From the NCBI GenBank assembly GCA_030998015.1, contig JARWMV010000240.1, positions 248,001 to 312,000 of the forward strand: a DNA stretch of 64,000 bases. The letters are read 5' to 3'. Of the stretch, positions 38,121 through 50,205 are shown piece after piece. The translations under genes and the position numbers were made by a program. The DNA comes from Ceratorhiza oryzae-sativae (Eukaryota; Basidiomycota; Agaricomycetes; Cantharellales; Ceratobasidiaceae). Position 1 is the stretch's first letter. The number at the start of each line of letters is the position of its first letter. A model generated the notes under the pieces. It worked only from the letters and a program-made list of their open reading frames with translations. It was not told the DNA's origin and did no database searches.

Positions 38121-38316
38121 AATAGAAAGAAGTTGGGTTGGAAAGGATGCGCATAGAAAGAAGTCTAATTTCGATGGGTTGGAAAGGATGCGCATAGAAA
38201 TAAGTCTAATTTCGATGGGTTGGAAAGGATGCGCATAGAAATAAGTCTAATTTCGATGGGTTGGAAAGGATGCACATTGAAAGAAGTCTAATTTCGATGG
38301 GTTGGAAAGGATGCAC
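38121..38316. repeat. 41-bp minisatellite, about 4.5 copies
   Basis: The unit begins GGGTTGGAAAGGATGCGCAT and recurs at 38135, 38176, 38217, 38258 and 38299 with few substitutions. It lies just outside the hAT element. No spacers of unique sequence, so it is not CRISPR-like. Confidence 0.93.
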
Positions 38317-40126
38317 CCCCCAATAAGCTTAGTGTCCTTGCAAAGTACAGTGGCAGCTCCAGTTAAAAATACCTGGTCAGTATCCTCCTAACGGCATTCC
38401 TTTCTCTCTCGAGATTCTCATGGCTCGCCGCACCCCGCCAATGGCCTCAGCTGAACCTTACCGACTGAACATGTTTGCTGCGAGGCATGTGTCGCGGTGT
38501 TTGTCTCCGTATGCAGATCGCTCATCCGGTCTCTAGGCCTCCCCCTCTGTTCTACATGCGGGTTCTCGATATTTTGACCCCCCTTCCGAACTCGCTTGTG
38601 TATGTAGCATCCTGGCTGCAGATGTTACGCATTATTGGTGAGCCATTCTGTAACCGACTTTGTTTCTTTGGCCATGCTGACCGTTGTTCAAATCTCGAGC
38701 GTAGACAACGCCGAGCCTGACCTCCAGGCACTGGATGCCAACCAAAGTCCCAATCCTCTGTTACAAGCTCTGACAGGTCTTTCGCAGCTTCATTAACGAG
38801 GGGGGGGGGACATCGCGCGTTGGCAACAATTGGCCAATCTGGACTGCGGCGAACTTTTGGTGCCGACGATGGGCCTCATGCACACCCGTCTCTGTTTTGT
38901 GACACATCATCCCCTATCAGTTTGATTTCATAAATTTGTTCCTGCAACCCCATGTATTGTATATCCCATGGTTGTTTGAGTGGGATGCTGTTGGAAGATT
39001 ATGTCAGCCGGAAGTTTAACCTCGAGGTCAAACAGCGGATACGAGCGAATAATCAACTCCAGCCACTCCGAAATCAGGCTCACCTTTGGCCATCCCTATT
39101 TTTTCTCCACGGATAGTGAGACTAAAAATAAGAAAAAAATGATCACATCAACTAGGCTATTGGATTCGCTCACTGTTCAACCCCGGCACGAGTTGACGAT
39201 GTGGTGTGCACGCTAGAGACTATTCAAGGTGGTGGTTTGGAGCTTGGAGCGCACCCATAATCCTTCAGAGGTGCAAAGTAACACGCGAATGGGAAAGAAG
39301 TCATGATTGATGTTGAGTGTGTGAATGAGTGTTTCAGCAGCTAGTCGTTTAGGTGTATCCGAGAGGGCCTGCAAGATTGTCGGATTGTATGTACGACCAT
39401 CGATTCGGTTCTTGTTCGGTATATTCAACACAAAAAATCAGGCATATGAGATGCCAAAACATATGTATTCGAAAGCCCCGTTCCAAGCGGTGTGGCGCCT
39501 GCGAAACGAAATGGTGCCGGAGGCGGGAATTCCCTAGGATGGAACAAGGACAAGCGCCACTCAGGCAAACCCGCAAAGTCCAATTTGCACAGGCTACCAG
39601 TGCTGTGAAGATGTCATGCTGGAATTCTGGCGCGCCTAGTCATTTTTGCGCCGTTCAAGACTCACCGCCCATCGATGGCTAGCCCTAATCTGTCGCTACC
39701 GATTGATGGATAGTGGGTCCCGGACAGTAGCGTTGCCGCGAGACCGAGACGTGTAAGGAGACGGGTTAGCCGGTCCCCAGAATCAGTGAAATTCTGTATC
39801 GTCAGGGCGTGCGGGACGGATGACACATCATCAGATGGCACAACAGGCATAAGGGAGGCAACAGCCAGTACTCACGTGATGGTGGCTGTTATGTAGTGAT
39901 CGTCATCTTGCTCGGACGAAGGACAAAACCACCCCAACTGTACCTGGTAAGTGCGGCAATTTACTGCACCATTTATCAAAGACTGACCGTAAAGGTTCAG
40001 CTGCGACGCTGAGATGCTGTTCTGCGTGGTTACTTGCCCGACAGCGCAGGAGAAAAAATGTACATACCTAACAACAATTTCATGAACGAGTTTTCACTTG
40101 TCGGCCGAGACGAGGGCAAGTAAGGC
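38317..40126. other. No recognised gene
   Basis: Scattered short frames only. A minus-strand frame at 39213-39431 (DFFPIRV, LWVRSK) faintly recalls the FFPLRP...LWARS segment of the DUF6589 gene and may be another very old fragment. A G-run lies near 38800. Nothing else is assignable. Confidence 0.4.
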
Positions 40127-40133
40127 TATAAAA
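40127..40133 (+). promoter_or_regulatory. TATA box of the second hAT transposase
   Basis: TATAAAA 72 bases before the ATG at 40205. Confidence 0.4.
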
Positions 40134-40204
40134 CGACGACCAGAAGTATACGGTACGCTGTCTAACCTCATTTTAACCCCCCCTCCTTGCAACATCTCGT
40201 CTTT

Positions 40205-43200
40205 ATGTCCTCTACTTGTAATTGGTGTCGGGCTGGTCTTGCTTGCAAAGACCATCCCAACGCGCCGAGGCCGCCTCCGCCTCCGCACTGGCCACCTACT
40301 TCGACTGAGCCCACTGCTCCGAGCAAGCTACCAAAAGTATGTTTGACACTTCTTTCGCCGATTTTGTTAACTGACGCACGGTTTTGCAGCCGGTCCATAT
40401 CTTTTTACCATCCCACCCCGTGACACTGGCGAAGCCGTTCAACGAGCACTCGGAGAGTGAGTGGGCTCGTATAGTGGCTACAGTAAGTGAATTTTAATCT
40501 TTATCTGACAACTCTGACCAGTCGTATAGCATTTATCATCGGTAGCTTCCGGTAGCGGTACTAAGCGCAAGTCCAGCGATACCCCCGCTTCCGATCCTCC
40601 CCCAACATCGAAACAGGCTCGCACTACCGCCGATGAGCAACCCCCGGCACCTAAAACACCTTCACCAGCCGCTCCGCTTCTGGTATCTGCTGCCTGGGAT
40701 TTGTGGAGGTGCTTGCAAGGGTGTAGCTCTCGAGAGCCGCCCAAGCAAGCCGATTTACGGAAGATACAGGATGAGGACGTAGTCTACCAGCACTCCCAGC
40801 TTGCGAAATATTTCCGGCGCCCTATGGGTGAATATCTTCGATGTATACATTGCTTGTGAGTATTATTCTACTCGGAGGGTGGTGTATGTTCGCTTATTTC
40901 GATGTTCTCAGGGGTGACAGTGGGAGGTGGACTACTTGGACGAATCGGCAGGGTGGGATCACACGTTGAATTCGCGAACACATGGAGAAATATCATAGTG
41001 AGGTGTTTCTACCTAGGGTTACGCCTGTGTATGCACCTACGCCTGGTAGTGCAGACTATAGTGGACTTGAATACTCACCCGAGTCATTTGCCAAATGCCT
41101 GGCACAGTGGATCGCGGTCGATGATCAAGTAAGTAATTTACAAGCTACCTTCCCAGTTTTGTTATATATTTTCTAATTCCTTATTCTGATAGGCTATGAA
41201 TGTTGTCGAGTCTCCGGAGTTTCGTAAACTCCTTGTGTTGGCAAGTCGTGCACCCAACCTTCAAGATGACGACATCCCGCATCGAACAAAGGCAACTAAA
41301 AGTATTGGCGAGCTCTATATTGAAGAGAAGGAGTGCATCAAGCACGATCTGCAGGTATGTAACATCTTGTGCTATTATTATCATTACTGATTCACTCTGG
41401 TATGCTCAGAATTCTCGTGGTCGGGTCTCGGTCACATCCGACCTGTGGAGTGATGGAAACCTTCGCTCATTTATGGCTGTGACCGTGCACTACATCAATC
41501 GTGAGGGTTATTTGGCTGAGCACCTAATCGCATTTCGTGGTGTGAAGGGGCATCATACCGGAGCAAATCTTGGGCGGATTCTCTTCTCTATTTTTGAAGA
41601 GTTTGGGATTGCATATAAGGTGAAGTCGTCACACCCTCTGCTACTAGTAATCTGTATTAATTGTTTGAATAGCTTGGCCATATCACACTCGACAATGCTT
41701 CAAATAACGACACATTGATGGAGGAGCTTGAGCATGTATTCCGGGAGCGTGGGCTTATTACGTTCGGCTGTACTATGAATCGCATTCGGTATGCCATATT
41801 ACTTTTCTTCCAACCCTTGCTAATGTTTCTTATGCTGGTATAGATGCTTTCCTCACGTAATCAACCTATGCGTCAAGACGTTCTTAAGCGAGCTTGCTAA
41901 AGCCGCGCAATTGTTTCATGAGAAGGCAGCTAGAGATGGGTACACCCTTGATGAGGATGTTTTGGACTACCTACTTGCTCTAGAGTCTGGCACTGTAGAG
42001 TCGGTTAGAGAGTCGGTCCATGCAATGCGCAAGACCAACCTTCATCAAGATGGTTTCACTGAAAGCATCAAGCTTGGTAATTTCCACAGCTGGTTTGGGA
42101 CCAAGAATGGCAAGAGTATCATTTTGCCTGTCTTGCAACTCCTTCGCAATTCAGATACATGCTGGTCATCAACTTACTATATGATCAAACGCTATCTTCA
42201 GCTGTATCCAGTGAGTATGTTTCTATAGTTTATATTTCGGTAAAATGACTTGTCTATCCTTAGGTGGTGCTCTGATATTCACTTGATCATCCAGACATGA
42301 AGATTCCCTTAGTTTCCCACCGACAATACGAGGTTCTCGAAGATATTGTCTCCATCTTATCTGATCTTGATGGTGCACAAGAGCTCCTTTCTGCTGAGTG
42401 CACGCCCACTCTTGCTCTTGCACTCCCTGTCTATGAAAACCTGATCAAAGTGCTGTGGAATTGTGCATTTGAGTTCCCAATGCTTCAGCATGCCATCGAA
42501 TGTGGCATCAGCAAACTGGACACTTACATTGCTACTACACGAACAACACTGGTATACACGACTGCGATGGCTATCAACCCATGCCTCAAGTTTAGGTGGA
42601 TTGACGCGCACTGGGGCCGTATTCGACGCAACGAGGCACATATCGAACTTAAGGAGCAGGTAAGTAGTACACCATCAATATTGGCTCTTCTTATGCTAAT
42701 CTTCCTTTTCTCTAGATGCTAGAAGTTCGGCAGCACCAGCACAGAGCGTCTGCTGCATCGGTGGTCCATACGGAAACAAGCACTGAGCATGCTACATGAG
42801 TTCAGGCGAATGGATATATGCGCTTATTAAAACTTAGCAGTGACGACCACCGGAGGCCAGACATGCATAAGGCTTTGCAATACAGAAGGTAATTATTATC
42901 TTTATAAGTTTTTAAGAGCTTAGCTTATATTCAATGTTTGTAGGCCATCAAATAGCAATCCCGGCCTGTCAACTGTGCCATCGTCATCTCCTCCACCACC
43001 GTCACCTTCGCAGAGTGCGGACAATCTCCTTAGGCACCACATGGCAGAAGTTGATGCTGAATTACTTCGATGGGAAGCGTTTGATGAGTACAACAAGAAG
43101 AGTATGGGTACATTGAATATGGTTGACTTCTGGAAGGTCAGTAAAAACAAATTTATCGCTTTAATTATGGTTCATCTTATTAATGATTCAATTTAGGCAC

Positions 43201-43277
43201 ATCATTATGGTTTCCTGCTCATCTACCAGGTCGCAATGGACATGTTGCCTGTGCAGGCGTCCTCTGTCTCGAACTAA
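40205..43277 (+). pseudogene. hAT transposase of a second family (BED finger type), C-terminally truncated
   Basis: It starts MSSTCNWCRAGLACKDHPNA. A Pro/Ser-rich region follows, then a zinc-finger-like YLRCIHCL with a HIREHMEKYH continuation that fits a BED finger. The RNase H-like core has TSDLWSDGNLRSFMAV and TLDNASNNDTLMEEL (two catalytic Asp candidates) and CFPHVINLCVK. The C-terminus has the hAT dimerisation start LLRWEAFDEYN and, after an intron, the partial motif VAMDMLPVQASSVS. The protein stops there, exactly before the expected CERVFS-type segment. An in-frame TGA also occurs near 42797. It is unrelated at the sequence level to the hAT at 26247. I could not find its terminal repeats. 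Confidence 0.72.
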
Positions 43278-44009
43278 GCTTGAGATTAGATATTAGATGT
43301 TGTTTTCCTTAGAATTTATCTGTGTTGTATCTATTTGTGCATTGTCTCAACACTGACAGGCGGGCAACTAGGGTTTTGTAAATCAAATCCAAGCTTACAT
43401 CATAAAATCTGGAGACGAGGCAAGACAAGCCGGCTGACTCATCTGTCTTGAGACGGGCTCGATACGGTCTCGCAGCAACACTACCAGACAGCATACAACT
43501 GATCGAGCTACACGCAAGGCAGAATGCCCCAGAATTCCAGGCACGAAGTCTCTCATGCTACCTGTATTCAGTGCCTCAATGACAAGAGTCGCTCATTGAA
43601 ATATGAAATAAGAACATGGGACCAATAGTCTCTTAAGCCTTGGAGCCATATGTGTTCCTGATACCATTCCGATAGAAGATTGTGCTATCCAAATCATTGT
43701 GCATGCTTTTGCATCGCATGCTCCTTGCGAATCATCGCCAGAGTTGGTGCTGCGGCGAACAGTGTATATAAGGGTAAAGTCCTGCCTGGATGTTTTACCT
43801 ATATCTCAGGTATCACACCTTCAATCAGTCCAGAATGGCCCCGATTTTTCTTTGGTTTATCATTTTATCAATATTGATATGCGTTACTGCGCAAGGCAGC
43901 GTGGAGGAACAAGAATGTGGAGGTTGGTATGGAGGCCGTACTTATATGTTATCATAAATATGTTACCCCACAGTTCACATTTTCTGTGCAGCCCTTGGCT
44001 ATATTCCTG
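43278..44009. other. No recognised gene
   Basis: Spacer between the second-family hAT and the LINE remnant. Nothing supported. Confidence 0.5.
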
Positions 44010-45290
44010 ATGTTGCACTGGCTGTCGCATTTTGTCTGCTCTACGTGCTCACGTGACATGGATTTTTATTTTTTTTTTGCATTCAGTTTTAGTGTGCTAC
44101 ATGATCACAAGGTCAAACTGCACAAGACCAGGTCCAGAGAGAGAAACAAACAAGTCAGCCACAAGGGCGGGGGACATCAGCAGGAGAGAGAGAAGAAGAG
44201 CAGGCACGTGAACAGAGGGGGTTCAAAAGTAAGGCCCGGAGGCAAGGGGACAAAATGGAAACAACAAGAGAAGCTAACTAAGTAACCCAGTTGTCATTAA
44301 ACGTGACTTTTACAGAAACTACGGGAGAGATGAATGAAAAGGGAAAGAGCAGTCAAGCCCTTGACATGTTATGACCCGCCTAGCAGACATAACCTAACAA
44401 CCAAATATTGTACAGATTTATGGCATTTTTCCTGAAGCAGAACAAACCATAAACAGGATCACGTGACCTCGGCGCTTACCCAACGATTAAGCGCCGGTGG
44501 TTACCCTGAACTCACTCCAGCATTTCTCTCCCATGTTACTTGGAGCGAGGAGCGAGTTGTCACGTGACCTTGGCGCTTATCCAGCTATTAAGCGCCGGGT
44601 GCTTAAGTCCAAAAGTCACATGACCCTCGGACCTCACGTGGCTCTATAAGATTCAGAGCTGCACAAACTTAGGATAAACAATTACCTAAGACCTAGTACT
44701 ATATAGAACCTATAACTGCTGTAGACGGCGCTTAGGGAAGGGGGGCCACTGCAGCAACCGCAGTCACATGTATATAAGGGGAGTAAAGCAAGACTGAACA
44801 CCTCAGCTTGCTTTATCTTGTCAACCACCATAGACCATAGCAAACACTGTAACTAGAACGCTCAATACATACTGCATAGCACCAAACCGTCAACGCAGCC
44901 ACTACTTAAGTGCTCCACAAGGGAGCCTCCAGAGGGTCATGACATGACAGAGCCGAAGAGGTCAGAGAGAAGCAAGGGTTTTGATGCCTTGCGTAGGATG
45001 AGGGACCTGTAGACATCATGCAACAGACACTCCTGGATCACGTGTGCAATTGTCTGTATGGTATGGTTATTGCATTGGCACACAGCCATGTTTTGGGCAT
45101 CCGTGGTCAGATTGAAGCAAGTGTAGTACTCCCCAAAGAACCCGTGCCCAAGGATGACTTGGATGAGACAACAGTGCCTGTTCCTGTGACGTTGATGCTC
45201 TGGTGATAGGGGTGTAGTTTCCAAGTTGGTGGGCACATGATCTAGGGCTCTGTGACAAATGCAAATTTGAAAACATGTTTGACACAAACA
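44010..45290 (-). mobile_element. LINE (non-LTR retrotransposon) 3' remnant 1
   Basis: On the minus strand, 45287-44945 encodes a C-terminal reverse-transcriptase/RNase H tail. LIQVILGHGFFGEYY is followed by VCQCNNHTIQTIAHVIQEC, a Cys/His knuckle, and ASKPLLLSDLFGSV. Downstream on the same strand (44366-44010) lies an untranslated region similar to 49589-49740. A solo LTR (44367-44944) interrupts it. The catalytic reverse-transcriptase domain is not in the window, so this is a 5'-truncated copy, the usual fate of LINEs. Confidence 0.62.
44367..44944 (+). mobile_element. Solo LTR, family B, copy 1
   Basis: 578 bp with TGTTATGACCC...GGGTCATGACA ends and TSD TGACA (44362-44366 and 44945-44949). 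TATATAAG near 44770 sets the plus orientation. It retains many CpG and the motif CACGTGACCTCGGCGCTT, in contrast to copy 2. Confidence 0.93.
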
Positions 45291-45455
45291 ATTATAAATG
45301 CTGTTTTCAAACAGTAACTCACCATTTGAAACCAGTCACCCTCGAAAGCTGCACGTGACATACTGCCATTAGTCAGCGTTGTGCCATTGTGGCAGAGACA
45401 ACCACATTCATACTTACATTTCACCACCACCTATTCCCCAGCTTCTATCAACAGC

Positions 45456-47605
45456 AATGCCAGTACCTAGCGGTCAGGGCTCACCAAGCCAAGTGCCAAT
45501 TGACCCCTGTCTCCTTGAACTTTTGCATCACCTTTGTACTTTGCTGGTGTCCCTCACAGATCACCTGATGTTGACAATGACAAGTCAGGCGGTGAGGAAA
45601 ATAGTAAGAATAAAAAAGAACTTGTATTCAACAAGAGGTCAAGTTCTTGAGGAGTCCTCTGCAAACTTGACCTGGTTTATATACATAGTACAAGCCACAT
45701 CATAACAAACAAGTCCGTACAGTGAGTCACAACTGATAAGAGATAGAAGCAGTAGAAGCGACTGCAGAGCTGCAGAATTTCACATTGGAGTTGAAATACA
45801 TCTTGGTTATCGGTCTGGAACATCCCCTGAATCACATGACACAGATATACCATAAAAGGCAGGTATGTTTTGAAGATGGTCTCATAAAATATAATAAATT
45901 GAGAAAATATTGTAGAGTGGATATATGCATATCAGTTTGTGACACCTGAGCATTTACCCATTTATCAGCTTTAAACTTGAGAAGCATGATATAGAGCACT
46001 ATGGGTCAGCACAGAGTGCTCTAGACCATAAGCTTAAGCTTATCTTTGGTTCTTGAGTTGAAGGCCATTTGATTGAATTCCAGGGTCATGGGCAGTTGCT
46101 TGAAGCAATTGTACATACATTTTCAAAATACATAGACAGGGAGGAGGGTGAGAACAGGAATCTATGGTCATGGGTGAAAGAACTGACAGTTGCAGCAGCT
46201 GAAGCATTGAACCCCATGAGCATATTTTTGGTGACCGACTGCTAGTGCTCTTAGTGCTAACAAAAGAAATAAAATAAAAAATAAAAAAACACTTCAGAAA
46301 GCATGAAATTCACCATCACCAGACAAGCGCAAGTTGCGCACTCCATGTTGTAGCCAGAAGTTGAGTTGATTAGTCAAACCCAAGCTTACCAAGTCAAGCA
46401 TTTGGGAGGCAAAGGCAAGGAGCACTATCTGGGTGAGTACAGTATATGCATCTGGATGAGATTATGCTCACCCTCCATTTTCCTCAGCCAGTATCCTCAT
46501 GATCCAGCTGACTTGGAGGACAATATGCCTGCTTCAGAATTGGGGCCAGGCTGTCAATGCAATGAGCTCCTAGACAAGCTTGTTATTCCTTGTCATTCAA
46601 TTATTAATCCATTGCACCTATGAGTTCATTGTTGAGGCTCTGGCTGTTGTTGGTCTTGGGCTGAACCCAGACAATCAATAAGGGTTCTGCCACATGCAGC
46701 CAGGTGCTCTGGGTTTGATGAGGAGCTGCACTCAGAAGCAAAGCATCGAGTGGCTTCCCTGTCACTGGCAGCAAAGCTGCAAGACACTGATGAAAGCACA
46801 AGCAAGCCAGGAGCTCTAGATGAAACACAAGCACAGAAAAATAATAAGGTTAATCATGTGTTGCTCAAATGGTTGTGTGATCGCATGATACCACTGTTGT
46901 TGGTTGACTGCTTCAGGTGGAAGGAGTTTGTGAGCATAATTGATCCTGATGCAGGTACTGCATCTGGGACAACAATTGCTGAAAATTTTGTGACAACTGA
47001 AGCAGCATATATACAGGAACAGTCCATCAAAACACTATTGCAACAAGAGTGGCTGACACTTTCATTTGATGGTGGAACTACAAGGAAACATGATTCCATA
47101 TATACTGTACATGTTACAACACCTATCTTACAAGAACCATATCTGATGGAGGGAAACAAGTTGTCTGGGGTGTCCCACACTGCAGAGCAGGTATGTGTTA
47201 TCCTGCAAAGGGTATGTATGTGCATATTAACCCACCAGATATATTTCTGACATCTTGGAGACCCTATGTGATATTGGGCCAGAGCATTTTGCATCTGTTG
47301 TCTCTGATAATGCAGGAAACACACAAGCTGCCCATGCATTAATTGAGACCCAATACCCATGGATTATAGCTCTACAGGACACCTGTCATCTCCTCAATAA
47401 CACTGCCAAGAGCATTGGTGAGCTCAAATATTTTCTCCCTTGCATTTTGAAATTCAAATCCATAATTACATATTTCCATTCATCATCCTATGCTGCTCAA
47501 CACCTTGCTGCACTTCAAGTCCTCTACCCCATCACTAGAGGTCTAGCTGAGGTAGTAGTAACTTGTTTCACAACACATTACTATGCATCACTTTCCACCT
47601 TGCTT
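45456..47605 (+). pseudogene. CpG-depleted copy of the first hAT transposase family
   Basis: Segments align in order with the transposase at 26247. They are PIDPCLLELLHHL, LLEAIVHTFSKYID (about 46093), YPHDPADLED (about 46493), VPCHSI-like PCHSI, LLKWLCDRMI, TTEAAYIQEQSIK, LSFDGGTTR, GVSHTAEQ, VVSDNAGNTQAAHA and NNTAKSIGELKYF. It is cut by a solo LTR at 45569 and ends abruptly at another LTR at 47606. Several stops and frame changes occur in the first half. Compared with the first copy, CpG sites are mostly TpG or CpA, showing long exposure to cytosine deamination. Confidence 0.8.
45569..45944 (-). mobile_element. Solo LTR, family C, copy 1
   Basis: 376 bp with ends TGTTGACA...GTGACA on the plus strand and TSD CCTGA (45564-45568 and 45945-45949). 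It is the inverted counterpart of 52788-53157. It sits inside the decayed hAT copy. Confidence 0.92.
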
Positions 47606-49588
47606 TGTTATGACCCATCAAACAGACATAACAGAATAACCAAAAATTTTTATGGATTTATGGCATTTTTCCTAAGCAGAACAAGCCATAAACAAGGTCA
47701 CATGACCTCAGTGCTTAACCGGCGCTTATGGTGGTTACCCTGAACTCACTCCAGCATTTCTCTCCCTTGTTACTTGGAGCAAGGAGCAAGTTGTCACATG
47801 ATCTTGGCGCTTACAGCAGGATCATGTGACCTCAGTGCTTACAGTGGTTACCCTGAACTTGCTCCAGCATTTCTCTCCATTGTTACTTGGAGTGAGGAGC
47901 AGGTTGTCATGTGATCTTGGTGCTTATGGCAGGATCATGTGACCTCAGCACCTACCCCTCAGACCTTGTGCAGCTCTATAAGATTTGGGGCTGCACAAAC
48001 TTAAGACAAACAATTACCTAACCCATAGTACTGTACATAACCTGCACCTACTTGTTATGGATCACTAACATTTTTCTATTATTTTAGTCTGCTCTGCCAA
48101 CCTCAAGCGATGCCTCTGTAATTAAATTGTGAAATACTTGAATTTGTATGCGCTCTGAATTGTACTATTTTCCGTTCCATTAAATAGTAAAAATTTCCCG
48201 CTCTCCAACGCATATTTTATTAAGTTTTTACGATAAGATCTCAGAGAGATACAGAGGTTGCAATATTTCCTCTTATCAGGAGATATTGATTACAACATCA
48301 CACTGCTCATATCTCGGCAACCGCTTATGCTATCGAAGCGATCTTGTGCTCTATCGATAGCTAATCTTCGGCGGTATCTGCTGCCCAAAGATCGTCGCGA
48401 TCCACCAGATCCTCGCACCGGAATGGCCCAAAGATCATTAGAATCTTACTGGACCATCAATCAAGATCTAATGACTCCAGTGAGTCAGGAGAGCTTCCCA
48501 AATTGATCCAGAAGCTTCTCTGACTCACTTTATGACTCACTGAGATGTAGCCTCCATTCATTACATGTATATACTATGATAATATGATCTACAAGCCAAT
48601 AGCAGGTCTCAGATGCATCAATGCCTTCGATCCACACCCTGTCTTTACTCTTTTATCCTATACTGGGCTAGGGTGTACCCCAAGTATAGCAGTACCCTCT
48701 TTTGATGATTGCACTGGCATGCATGTATCTATTTGGCTCTGGAATGCCCTCCTCAGGGTATAAAAGGACCTCCTCTGAGGCTCTTCCAGACCACCTTCCC
48801 TTCACTACTCAACCCAGACCGGTTATTGGTTTCTTTTCTCTTTCTATTTCTCTTGTCTGTGTGTGATTTCTTATATAACTAGTACTGAGGAATAAAGTAC
48901 CATATTAGTTATATACTGTCTGAGTCATTGTATCTTATATACAGAGATATATAAGGATACAATATTGCCTGATTGAGTGTGACATTAAGTACCAGCTATT
49001 AGAGGAAAATCTAAGTACCTGTAGCTGAGGAAGTACACACATTAGGCAGCCCACCATCTATCCTACAAGCTATTGCTTAAGTCTAGTATTAAGATTAGTA
49101 TCAGTTAGTCCAAGCGACTAGGGCTGAACTACATTTAAGATATCTAAGGGAACCTGACCATAGTAGTCTTGCTCTTTATACCTATAAATTAGTCAGTTTA
49201 CACTGTGAAAGATTAAGACTACCTTGAGTGTTACTTGATCGCATTGCAACTACTTTGAGCCTTCTTACTCTAGTCTAAGAAGTATTGAGTACAATTAGTG
49301 TATACTAACATATCTACATTTGCTTAAGCTCTAGATATTCAAGTGTACCCTGACCTGTAACACTACTGCAGATTGTGTTTAGATAATACATCTGCAGCCA
49401 CCACAGCCACAGGCATATATAAGAAGGATAAAGCAAGACTGGACACCTCAGCTTGCTTTATCTTGTCAACCACCATAGACCATAGCAAACACTGTAACTA
49501 GAACACTCAATACATACTGCATAGCACCAAACCATCAACGCAGCCACTACTTAAGTGCTTTGCAAGGAAGCATCCAGAGGGTCACAAC
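47606..49588 (+). mobile_element. LTR of family B, copy 2, split by a family A LTR
   Basis: It begins TGTTATGACCCATC and ends near GGGTCACAAC, matching family B once the family A LTR at 48053-49362 is removed (about 670 bp). It contains an extra internal duplication of the TGACCTCAGTGCTTA...TTACTTGGAG block. I found no matching 5-bp TSD. The left flank is hAT and the right flank is LINE sequence, so a deletion or recombination has joined two different neighbours here. Confidence 0.8.
48053..49362 (+). mobile_element. Solo LTR, family A, copy 2
   Basis: 1310 bp with TGTTA...TAACA ends and TSD CTACT (48048-48052 and 49363-49367). TATAAAA at 48759-48765 and an AATAAA-type signal near 48891 place U3, R and the orientation. 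The conserved 82-codon frame at 48258-48506 differs from that of copy 1 at only two residues. Confidence 0.94.
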
Positions 49589-50090
49589 GCTAAGGGTGGG
49601 GGACATCAACAAGGCAGAAGAAGTAACAGGGGCATGAACAGGGGGTGTAAAGAGCAGGGCCCAAAGGTGAGAGAAGAAATGGAGAGCATAGACTAAATAT
49701 CAAAGGGGTTGTTATAAGTGACCTTGCAAAAAGCAGAGGTAAACTTCAAGAAAGTGCCCATGACCTGAAGGCCCAGAACAGTGCCAAACAGGTTGGAAAG
49801 GAGCAAAGGCTTGGAGGCCTTGTGTAGAATGTGTTGGTGCATGTCCCACAGCATGCACTCCCTGAGCATGTGTGAGATTGTTTGCCTAGTTTGGAAATCT
49901 CATGTGACATGGATGTTGTGTAGAATCCACAGGAGGTATATGACAACAATGGTACCCAGTGGATATTTCTATGGTCTGGGACTTATTCTCTGTGTTCGTA
50001 GGTCTCTTTTTTTGTGCAGTCATGTGAATTGAGAGGCTAATAGGGGTTGCAGGACAGCTTATCAACACAATTCCCATAGTCTAGGGCTCT
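49589..50090 (-). mobile_element. LINE 3' remnant 2
   Basis: The reverse strand around 49880-49760 reads SHMLRECMLWDM then ASKPLLLSNLFGTV, matching remnant 1 (AHVIQECLLHDV and ASKPLLLSDLFGSV). More upstream coding (49920-50070) is frameshifted. The 49589-49740 part matches the untranslated region of remnant 1 at 44150-44300. Confidence 0.6.
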
Positions 50091-50205
50091 ACATTATCAT
50101 GAATCTATTTGTTGTACTTTCACCCCATGGATTCATCAGATGGTGAATTGGATCATCTTTGTTAATATTGGTATAGGTTTATGTATCTGCTTTGGGTAAA
50201 CTAGG

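Noticed and set aside
38121..38316. Regular repeats as a CRISPR array
   Set aside because: The 41-bp units are directly adjacent with no unique spacers, and the genome is eukaryotic.
38685..38702. tRNA T-arm-like GTTCAAATCTCGAGC
   Set aside because: No matching acceptor stem, D-arm or anticodon arm around it.
48053..49362. The 1.3-kb inverted pair as terminal repeats of one 16-kb element
   Set aside because: Each copy has its own different 5-bp TSD, TG...CA ends and a TATA box, so they are separate solo LTRs.
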